Shown: positions 24,342-30,812 of the stretch, one piece after another
Numbering within the stretch: the first letter of the stretch is position 1
Layout of the letters: each line of letters begins with the position of its first letter
Origin: Nitrospira sp. UBA2083
GTDB lineage: Bacteria; Nitrospirota; Nitrospiria; Nitrospirales; Nitrospiraceae
Direction of reading: 5' to 3'
Assembly: GCA_002331625.1 (NCBI GenBank)
Contig: DCZN01000098.1
Location: 27,466-58,277, forward strand
DNA length: 30,812 nucleotides
The notes under the pieces: model-generated
Seen by the model: the letters and a program-made list of their open reading frames with translations, nothing else
Databases searched by the model: none
What the model was told of the DNA's origin: nothing
Program-made: the position numbers and the translations under genes

Positions 24342-26140
24342 CGACACGACCTTCGGCGATTCGAGAGGCTTCGATCGGGGAAGACACTGGTCTTGTGGCG
24401 GAACTGGTGGCCCACTTTGGTTCGAATGGATGTCTGACTGCTGTGCAATCCACCAAGGATGGGATTCCAACCATCTGGATCGAGAAGCACCGGCTTCGTG
24501 ACACGCTCCGCTACGTTAAATCCGAACTTTCTCGTCCGTTTCCCATGCTGTTCGACCTGAGTGCGACCGACGAACGGCTCCGCCACCATCATGACGGCTT
24601 ACCGATCGGAAGTTTTACCGTGTTCTACCACCTCTTTTCGTTTGAGCGGAACCAATCGCTCCGCATGAAGGTGGCGCTCGATGGTGAGTCACTCTCTCTG
24701 CCGTCGAGCATCGATCTGTGGCCAAACGCCGATTGGTATGAACGAGAAATCTACGACATGTTCGGGATTCGTTTTGACGGACACCCCTTTCTCCGTCGCC
24801 TGCTCATGCCTTCGTGGTGGGAGGGATATCCGCTGCGGAAGGATCATCCCTCGCGTGCGACGGAAGTTGGACATTTCCAAATGCCGCCGGAGTGGCTAGA
24901 CATGACCCAGGACGCGCTGCAATTCAAGCCGGAGGACTGGGGCTTGGCACGCACCCATCACGACCAGGACTCCGATTTTGATTATATGTTCATTAACCTG
25001 GGTCCGGCCCATACCGGGACCCATGGCGTGCTTCGACTCGTGGCGCAACTCGCGGGTGAGGAAATCATCCATATCGTCCCGGATATCGGCTTCCACCACC
25101 GTTCCCAGGAAAAAATCGCTGAACGGCAAACCTGGCATTCCTTCATTCCGTACACCGATCGTATTGATTACCTGCAGGGTGTGTTGAACGAAATGCCCTA
25201 CTGTCTCTCGGTCGAGCGATTGGCGGGGATCACAGTGCCGCCACGGGCACAAGTCATCCGCGTCATGATGTCCGAATTCTATCGGATCGCCAGTCATCTC
25301 GTTTGGTATGGGACCTTTGCGGGAGACATCGGCGCCTTGTCACCGGTCTTTTACATGTTCAACGATCGCGAGCGCATCCTCTCGATCGCTGAAGGCGTGT
25401 GTGGTGGCCGGATGCATCCGAATTGGCTCCGGATCGGCGGGGTTGCGCGTGATCTTCCAGCCGGGTGGAACACACTGGTCAAACAGTTCGTCGATTGGTT
25501 TCCCAGCCGACTCGATGATTATGAACGACTGGTGATGGACAATCCAATTCTCAAACAACGGACCGTCGGCATTGGTGCCCTCTCACTCGAGGACGCGATT
25601 GCGTGGGGCGCCACTGGCCCGATGCTCCGTGCCTGCGGCTTGTCGTGGGATTTACGCAAAGCCCGTCCGTACTCCGGCTATGAGCAGTTCGACTTTGAAG
25701 TTCCGGTCGGCTTAAACGGCGATTGTTATGACCGGGCACTGGTGCATGTCTTGGAGTTGCGTCAGTCGCTGCGGATCATTCGCCAGTGTCTCGACGCCAT
25801 GCCATCCGGTCCCTATACCTCTCTTGATCCCCTCGCCACTCCACCGCTGAAGACTCACACGATGCAAGACATCGAGACGCTCATCAATCATTTTGTCGGA
25901 GTGAGTTGGGGACCGGTCCTGCCACCCGGCGAAGCAGAAGTGGCGACCGAATCGTCCAAAGGCCAGACCAGTTACTATCTCACCAGCGATGGGTCGCAGT
26001 TTTCGTACCGGACAAGAATCCGCACCCCCTCGTTTGCCCATATCCAGATGGTGCCGCTGATGGCGCGTGGTGAATTGCTTTCGGATCTCCTCGCCGTACT
26101 CGGAAGCGTGGATTATGTGCTCTCGGATGTGGATCGGTGA
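24338..26140 (+). CDS. nuoCD: NADH-quinone oxidoreductase fused subunits C and D
   Basis: A 600-residue fusion of the 30-kDa (NuoC) and 49-kDa (NuoD) subunits. The NuoC part spans about 1-190 with [16 protein letters not shown] at 136-150 and GYPLRKDHP at 163-171. The NuoD part spans about 205-600, beginning with [13 protein letters not shown] (218-230) and carrying [13 protein letters not shown], and the quinone-site His-x-Gly loop with GTHG. In complex I NuoD forms the quinone pocket with NuoB. Fused nuoCD genes are known from E. coli and many other bacteria. The frame is unbroken, and the junction is a short linker. It is coupled to nuoB by an ATGA overlap; nuoE comes after a 98-base gap with a repeat. 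Confidence 0.97.
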   Translation: MTTRPSAIREASIGEDTGLVAELVAHFGSNGCLTAVQSTKDGIPTIWIEKHRLRDTLRYVKSELSRPFPMLFDLSATDERLRHHHDGLPIGSFTVFYHLFSFERNQSLRMKVALDGESLSLPSSIDLWPNADWYEREIYDMFGIRFDGHPFLRRLLMPSWWEGYPLRKDHPSRATEVGHFQMPPEWLDMTQDALQFKPEDWGLARTHHDQDSDFDYMFINLGPAHTGTHGVLRLVAQLAGEEIIHIVPDIGFHHRSQEKIAERQTWHSFIPYTDRIDYLQGVLNEMPYCLSVERLAGITVPPRAQVIRVMMSEFYRIASHLVWYGTFAGDIGALSPVFYMFNDRERILSIAEGVCGGRMHPNWLRIGGVARDLPAGWNTLVKQFVDWFPSRLDDYERLVMDNPILKQRTVGIGALSLEDAIAWGATGPMLRACGLSWDLRKARPYSGYEQFDFEVPVGLNGDCYDRALVHVLELRQSLRIIRQCLDAMPSGPYTSLDPLATPPLKTHTMQDIETLINHFVGVSWGPVLPPGEAEVATESSKGQTSYYLTSDGSQFSYRTRIRTPSFAHIQMVPLMARGELLSDLLAVLGSVDYVLSDVDR

Positions 26141-26148
26141 GCAGTCAT

Positions 26149-26211
26149 GTTTCAAGTTTCTGGTTTCACGTTTCACAATGACATGGAACCTTCAACTTCA
26201 AACCTGAAACC
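26149..26211. repeat. Degenerate GTTTCA-type repeat between nuoCD and nuoE
   Basis: A run of GTTTCAAG/GTTTCTG/GTTTCACG/GTTTCAC units (26149-26176) is followed at 26185-26211 by a segment made of the inverse elements (CTTCAAACC, TGAAACC). The two halves can pair imperfectly into a long hairpin. It is the only sizeable non-coding gap inside the nuo operon and is AT-richer than the genes around it. Possibly a mobile intergenic repeat. Confidence 0.5.
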
Positions 26212-26238
26212 TTTGCATGGTGAGATACGAGGCACCTC

Positions 26239-26703
26239 ATGTTGAGCGAGGTCGAACGACAAGAACTCGAAGAGGCCGTAAAACATTACCCTGACAAACG
26301 GGGAGCGGCCATCGATGCCTTGCTGCTCATCCAACGACGCCGTGGCTGGATCTCGGATGAGACGCTCCATGAGATTGCACAATTTCTTGAGATCACACCG
26401 GAAGATCTGGATAGCGTCGCCACCTTCTACAATCTGATCTTTCGGAAACCGGTCGGCCGGCATGTCGCGTTCGTGTGCGACAGTATCAGTTGTTGGATCA
26501 AGGGGTGTGAGCAAGTTCAGGAACAGATCAAGACACTCTACGGGGCAGATTTCGGGCAGACATCACCAGACGGACGGCTGACCGTCTTGCCGATCGCATG
26601 CTTAGGGCATTGCGAACGGGCACCGGCCGTGCTGATCGATCAAGACGTATACGGTGATGTCACGCCAGAAAAGGTCGAACAGATCGTGGAGAAATACAAA
26701 TAG
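26239..26703 (+). CDS. nuoE: NADH-quinone oxidoreductase subunit E
   Basis: A 154-residue thioredoxin-fold subunit of the NADH dehydrogenase module. It binds the binuclear cluster N1a through Cys80 and Cys85 (CDSISCWIKG) and Cys121 and Cys125 (CLGHC), all present. The N-terminal helical part includes the typical HYPDKRGAAIDALLLIQ and DSVATFYNLI stretches. Length matches the family. It is the first gene after the intergenic repeat, with a modest ribosome site (GAGG) before the ATG, and is followed 30 bases later by nuoF, its structural partner. Confidence 0.96.
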   Translation: MLSEVERQELEEAVKHYPDKRGAAIDALLLIQRRRGWISDETLHEIAQFLEITPEDLDSVATFYNLIFRKPVGRHVAFVCDSISCWIKGCEQVQEQIKTLYGADFGQTSPDGRLTVLPIACLGHCERAPAVLIDQDVYGDVTPEKVEQIVEKYK

Positions 26704-26733
26704 CCCAAGCCATCCATTCATTATTGACTCATC

Positions 26734-28035
26734 ATGGAACGACCACTGACTCAGCATATTCATCCGGATGGTACGACGCGCACATTGCGTGAGTACGTCA
26801 CAACTGGTGGGTATCACTGCTTGCAACGGCTCGCTGGGTTGCCCCCAAAAGATGTGCAGCGGCTCGTGACCGACGCGGGATTACGCGGCCGGGGCGGGGG
26901 TGGGTTTCTGACCGGTGCAAAGTGGAGTTTTGTTCCGATGGGTGCCGATGCGGCGAAACCAAAGTATATCGTCGCCAATGGCGATGAAATGGAACCGGGC
27001 ACGTTTAAGGATCGTGTTCTGATTGAAGGTGACCCGCATGGCCTAATTGAAGGCATGATCCTCGCCGGTTATGCCATTGAGGCAGAGATCGGCTATATCT
27101 TTCTCCGTGGGGAATACCATCTGTCGGCCCGACGACTGACCGAAGCCATTGCAGAAGCCTACGCAGCTGGGTATCTGGGCACGCCTCTTCCTGGAACGGG
27201 ATTTCGCTTTGATCTCCATCTGCATGCCAGTGCCGGCCGCTATATCTGCGGCGAAGAAACCGCACTGATCAATGCGTTAGAAGGCAAGCGAGCGGTCCCC
27301 CGCGCCAAACCACCGTTCCCACAGACGGTCGGGTTATGGGGGAAACCGACGGTCGTGCAGAACGTCGAGACCCTCTACAACATCCCACATATCGTCAATC
27401 ATGGCTCTGACTGGTATCGCCGTTTGAGTCGGACTCAAGACGGTGGCACGAAGATCTACGGCATCAGTGGTCGCGTGACTAATCCTGGATGGTGGGAATT
27501 GCCGCTTGGAACCACTGCCCGCGAAGTCTTGGAGCGATACGCTGGGGGAGTGGCCGATGGTGTTCGTTTTCGTGGCCTCTTGCCAGGCGGCATCTCCACG
27601 GCATTCATGACGGAGGAACACCTGGACCTCCCCTTAGATTTTTCCTCGATCCCTCCCGAGGTCGGCCGTCTTGGCACCGCCACCATGATCGTACTCGACG
27701 ATCACACCTGTCCGGTTGGGTTTGTCCTGAATCTCGAAAAGTTCTTTACCCGCGAGTCCTGTGGCTGGTGTACGCCCTGTCGGGAAGGGCTGCCGTGGGT
27801 GGCGAGAATCTTAATGTCCTTCGAGGAAGGGCGAGCAACCAGTGATGACTTGTCACTGCTCAAGATGCATACGAAGTGGCTGGCTCCCGGTCATACCTTC
27901 TGTGGTCTCGCGCCAGGGGCCATGGCCCCGTTGCAATCGGCCTTAAAATACTTTCACGACGACTTCGAGCGGCACATCACGACTGGTGGATGTCCCTGGA
28001 GCAAAAAGTCAGCACAACAGAGGGTATTGGTCTAG
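26734..28035 (+). CDS. nuoF: NADH-quinone oxidoreductase subunit F (NADH/FMN binding)
   Basis: A 433-residue catalytic subunit that oxidises NADH through FMN and cluster N3. The glycine-rich FMN/NADH loop is RGRGGGGFLTGAKW (51-64); NGDEMEPGT (82-90) is the second nucleotide-site segment, with Met86 where Ser or Gly is usual; GRYICGEETALINALEG (168-184) is the family signature. The N3 ligands are Cys343, Cys346 and Cys349 (ESCGWCTPCREG) and Cys390. Complete length and active site suggest a working NADH-oxidising module, rather than a complex I lacking NuoEFG. It is followed 4 bases later by nuoG. Confidence 0.97.
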   Translation: MERPLTQHIHPDGTTRTLREYVTTGGYHCLQRLAGLPPKDVQRLVTDAGLRGRGGGGFLTGAKWSFVPMGADAAKPKYIVANGDEMEPGTFKDRVLIEGDPHGLIEGMILAGYAIEAEIGYIFLRGEYHLSARRLTEAIAEAYAAGYLGTPLPGTGFRFDLHLHASAGRYICGEETALINALEGKRAVPRAKPPFPQTVGLWGKPTVVQNVETLYNIPHIVNHGSDWYRRLSRTQDGGTKIYGISGRVTNPGWWELPLGTTAREVLERYAGGVADGVRFRGLLPGGISTAFMTEEHLDLPLDFSSIPPEVGRLGTATMIVLDDHTCPVGFVLNLEKFFTRESCGWCTPCREGLPWVARILMSFEEGRATSDDLSLLKMHTKWLAPGHTFCGLAPGAMAPLQSALKYFHDDFERHITTGGCPWSKKSAQQRVLV

Positions 28036-28039
28036 GCCT

Positions 28040-30799
28040 ATGGCAACCATTATCGTCGATAACAAGTCCTACATAGTAGATGAGCAACAGAATTTGCTCG
28101 CCGCCTGTCTCGGTCATGGGCTGAACGTGCCCTATTTCTGCTGGCATCCAGCCATGGGATCGGTCGGGGCCTGCCGCCAGTGCGCGGTCAAACAGTTCAA
28201 AGACGATCGTGATCAGTCTGGTCGGCTGGTGATGTCCTGCATGACACCAGCGACGAATGGCACGCGAATCTCGATTGATGATCCGGAAGCCAAAGCCTTT
28301 CGCGCCTCCGTCATCGAATGGCTCATGGTGAACCATCCACACGACTGCCCCGTGTGTGATGAAGGAGGGGAGTGTCATTTGCAAGACATGACGGTCATGA
28401 CCGGCCATGTCTATCGGCGCTACCGGTATCCAAAACGGACCCATCGCAACCAGACTCTGGGCCCGTTCATTCGGCATGAGATGAATCGGTGTATTCAATG
28501 TTATCGCTGCGTCCGATATTACCGAGATTATGCGGGCGGGCGAGATCTCAACGTCTTCGGGTCGCATGACGCCGTCTACTTTGGCCGAGAACAGGATGGG
28601 ACGCTGGAGAATGAATTCAGCGGTAATCTGGTGGAGGTCTGTCCGACCGGGGTCTTCACGGACAAAACCTTCTTTCATCACTACACAAGGAAATGGGATC
28701 TGCAAGCAGCCCAATCGATCTGCCCACATTGTAGTCTTGGCTGCAACACGACCGCCGGTGAACGGTCCGGCCTGCTGCGTCGGATCACCAACCGGTTCAA
28801 TAGCCAGGTGAATGGCTACTTTTTGTGCGATCGTGGACGGTTCGGGTATGAGTACGTCAATAGCCCGCATCGCATCAAGCAGGCCCTGGTGAAGCAGGAA
28901 CGTCACCTGTCTCAGTTGGGAACGATGGACGGAGTACCGCAGCCTCTCGAATTCGCAGCGGAACGTTTGCGAGAAGCCCGTGGGATTGTGGGCATTGGGT
29001 CGCCTCGTGCGTCGCTTGAGTCCAATGCCGCGCTTCGGTCGTTGGTTGGACCGCAGCATTTCTATCAGGGAATCGATGATCAGGAGCGCCAGCTTCTCTC
29101 CACAATACTGAATGTATTTCGGGCGGGACCGGTGCCTTCTGCGTCCATCCACGATGCAGAACAGTCAGATGCGGTCTTCGTGCTTGGAACGGACCTCTTG
29201 AACGAGGCGCCGCGTTTGGCGCTCGCGCTGCTCCAGTCCATCCGCCAACAGCCGATGGACCGGGTCGATGAATTGAAGATTCCTCGATGGGATGAGGCGG
29301 CCGTGCGCAACGCCGTGCAAAACAGACGAGGCCCTCTGTTCCTTGCGGGGTATCAGCGTACCTGGTTTCATGAGTACGCCACCGACACGTACTTCGCCGC
29401 GCCAGACGATATTGCCCGGTTGGGATTCGCCGTAGCTGGAACCATCGCTCAAGAATCATCGTCCGTTCCTGATCTGAATAGTCAGGCCAAGGAGCTTGCC
29501 CAGCGCATTGCCCAAGCGCTCACGCATGCCCAACGCCCGCTAATCATTGCCGGTACGGGAAGTGGTTCTCAGGCGATGATAGAAGCCGCAGCCAATGTTG
29601 CCTGGGCCTTGCACCAACAAGGGAAACAACCTCGGCTCAGCTTTGTTCTCCCAGAGGCCAACAGTGCTGGTCTCGCATTGCTCGGGGGTGGGAGCTTGAA
29701 TGACGCGTTCGACGCGATCAGTCAGGGAAAGGCCGATACGGTGATCGTGTTGGAAAATGACTTGTATCGTCGCGCGGACCCGGTGAAGGTCGATGCCTTC
29801 CTTGACGGAGCGCACACGGTGATTGTCATCGATTCACTCGAGCATCGCACAACCGCGCAGGCTGACGTGCTACTGCCGGCAGCCACAGGTCCGGAATCCG
29901 ACGGGACGTTCGTCAATCAAGAAGGCCGAGCCCAGCGGTTCTACCAGGTGTTTGTTCCTGAGGATGACGTCAAAGCGAGCTGGCATTGGCTCAGTGACCT
30001 TGGCCGAGCAACGTCACAGGAAGGTGACAGAGGATCCGGCGTGGGGACCTGGCACAACTTCGACGATGCGGTTGCCGCAACGGCGACGGTAGCTCCCGAG
30101 CTGGCCCGTATCAAGGAGGTCGCCCCGTCGGCGAGCTTTCGTCTGGTCGGTCAAAAGGCTCCCAGACAGACTGAGCGCTGTAGTGGGCGGACGTCGTTGA
30201 TTGCTCATCTGACCATGCACGAGCCGCCTCCTCCAGCCGATCCTCATTCACCGCTTGGATTTACGATGGAAGGCTATCGAGGCCCGCTTCCCTCACCACT
30301 GATTTCCCAGTTCTGGGCTCCTGGCTGGAATTCTATCCAGGCCGTGAATACATACCAGGACGACGTGGGTGGACCGTTACGCGATGAAATGCCGGGGATT
30401 CGGCTTATCGAACCAGTTGCACCGAAAGCACCTGCCTGGTTCACCTCCATTCCTCGTGCGTTTCAGCCGACTGCTCAGCAATGGTTACTGCTTCCACTAT
30501 CCGCCGTGTTTGGAAGTGATGAACTCAGCAATCAAGCTCCGGCGATTGCCGAACGGATTGCCCAGCCCTTCTTATCCTTGCATCCATCGGATGGAGCGCG
30601 GCTAGGTCTCCAGGACGACAGCACGATTGATCTCGTGCTGCAGGGGACACCCTACCGTCTTGCTGTTCATTTCGAGCCTTCTACCCCGGTGGGTACGGTC
30701 GGCCTTTCCCTTGTACCTGAGGTAGCCGGCATTCGAGTACCGATGTGGGTCGATCTGTGTGAAGCGATCAAGATCGAACAAACGCGGAGGGCTGCATGA
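28040..30799 (+). CDS. nuoG: NADH-quinone oxidoreductase subunit G
   Basis: A 919-residue iron-sulfur subunit. Visible cluster motifs: the [2Fe-2S] N1b site (Cys34, Cys45, Cys48, Cys67), the His/Cys site N5 (His99, Cys103, Cys106, Cys112 in NHPHDCPVCDEGGEC), N4 (Cys151, Cys154, Cys157 and Cys201) and the extra N7 site (Cys228, Cys231, Cys235, Cys263 in CPHCSLGC...LCDRGRF). The rest (about 270-900) is a molybdopterin-oxidoreductase-like domain that has no cofactor in complex I; it ends with the fold of the molydopterin dinucleotide-binding domain. The start at 28040 follows the nuoF stop by 4 bases and gives the normal MATIIVD beginning; an in-frame ATG at 27986 lies inside nuoF. The stop overlaps the nuoH start. 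Confidence 0.96.
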   Translation: MATIIVDNKSYIVDEQQNLLAACLGHGLNVPYFCWHPAMGSVGACRQCAVKQFKDDRDQSGRLVMSCMTPATNGTRISIDDPEAKAFRASVIEWLMVNHPHDCPVCDEGGECHLQDMTVMTGHVYRRYRYPKRTHRNQTLGPFIRHEMNRCIQCYRCVRYYRDYAGGRDLNVFGSHDAVYFGREQDGTLENEFSGNLVEVCPTGVFTDKTFFHHYTRKWDLQAAQSICPHCSLGCNTTAGERSGLLRRITNRFNSQVNGYFLCDRGRFGYEYVNSPHRIKQALVKQERHLSQLGTMDGVPQPLEFAAERLREARGIVGIGSPRASLESNAALRSLVGPQHFYQGIDDQERQLLSTILNVFRAGPVPSASIHDAEQSDAVFVLGTDLLNEAPRLALALLQSIRQQPMDRVDELKIPRWDEAAVRNAVQNRRGPLFLAGYQRTWFHEYATDTYFAAPDDIARLGFAVAGTIAQESSSVPDLNSQAKELAQRIAQALTHAQRPLIIAGTGSGSQAMIEAAANVAWALHQQGKQPRLSFVLPEANSAGLALLGGGSLNDAFDAISQGKADTVIVLENDLYRRADPVKVDAFLDGAHTVIVIDSLEHRTTAQADVLLPAATGPESDGTFVNQEGRAQRFYQVFVPEDDVKASWHWLSDLGRATSQEGDRGSGVGTWHNFDDAVAATATVAPELARIKEVAPSASFRLVGQKAPRQTERCSGRTSLIAHLTMHEPPPPADPHSPLGFTMEGYRGPLPSPLISQFWAPGWNSIQAVNTYQDDVGGPLRDEMPGIRLIEPVAPKAPAWFTSIPRAFQPTAQQWLLLPLSAVFGSDELSNQAPAIAERIAQPFLSLHPSDGARLGLQDDSTIDLVLQGTPYRLAVHFEPSTPVGTVGLSLVPEVAGIRVPMWVDLCEAIKIEQTRRAA

Positions 30800-30812
30800 T
30801 GGATTGGAGCCA
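30796..30812 (+). CDS. Start of the next gene, probably nuoH (cut by window edge)
   Basis: An ATG overlapping the nuoG stop (ATGA), preceded by CGGAGGGCTGC as ribosome site, opens a frame M-M-D-W-S that leaves the window. In nuo operons of this order the next gene is nuoH, the membrane subunit that contacts the quinone tunnel. Identity rests only on position. Confidence 0.55.

Noticed and set aside
27977..29152. Minus-strand frame of 391 codons
   Set aside because: Lies fully opposite nuoF/nuoG, whose cluster motifs are unmistakable.
1..30812. tRNA, rRNA or riboswitch genes
   Set aside because: No cloverleaf, rRNA core or known riboswitch pattern was recognised by eye in any intergenic region; a covariance-model search would be decisive.

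Overview
The window looks like a chromosomal segment of a Nitrospira-like bacterium (phylum Nitrospirota). This is inferred from gene content and protein style, not from a marker gene: a complex I operon with a fused NuoCD, paired periplasmic pentaheme cytochromes, a cupredoxin/beta-propeller protein, a DHH-CBS-poly(A) polymerase fusion and DUF5666 lipoproteins, all at moderate to high GC. There is no rRNA, tRNA, CRISPR array or intact insertion sequence that I can see.

Left part (1-10400, nearly all minus strand). The left edge cuts a large lipoprotein of unknown function. It is followed by a VapBC-type toxin-antitoxin pair and then by a run of membrane genes: an intact site-2-protease-like M50 peptidase, a DUF2167 membrane protein, the C-terminal remnant of a TIR-like nucleotide-sensing (CAP12/PF10137-type) protein, an M50-fold protein that has lost its catalytic residues, and a multi-spanning membrane protein carrying a TIR-like domain. 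The last three form the most unusual locus in the window and could be (part of) an undescribed membrane-associated signalling or defence cassette, partly decayed. Beyond it lie an addiction-module antitoxin whose toxin is reduced to a few codons, a REP-like hairpin, and two secreted pentaheme cytochromes c in tandem.

Middle part (10400-20115, plus strand). It opens with an N-terminally truncated glycosyltransferase. Next come a secreted cupredoxin-propeller protein, a small Bor-like lipoprotein, a DUF5666 lipoprotein, a secreted Glu-Asp-Arg repeat protein ending at a good terminator, and an outer-membrane barrel. A regulatory cluster follows: an ECF sigma factor, an anti-sigma-like membrane protein fused to a CBM48/AMPK-type glycogen-binding domain, a second stand-alone CBM48 protein, a helical secreted protein with an RPDRPER-type tail, and a small charged secreted protein. 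The shared tails and sigma/anti-sigma pairing suggest a co-regulated envelope or extracellular programme; this is inference.

Right part (20250-30812, plus strand). A DHH-CBS-CBS-nucleotidyltransferase fusion (tRNA 3'-end or poly(A) addition) precedes the complex I operon nuoA-B-CD-E-F-G, with the first codons of nuoH at the window edge. All iron-sulfur and FMN motifs expected of NuoB, E, F and G are visible, including the N7 cluster in NuoG. An inverted repeat sits in the 250-bp region upstream of nuoA and is a candidate operator, and a degenerate GTTTCA-type repeat lies between nuoCD and nuoE.
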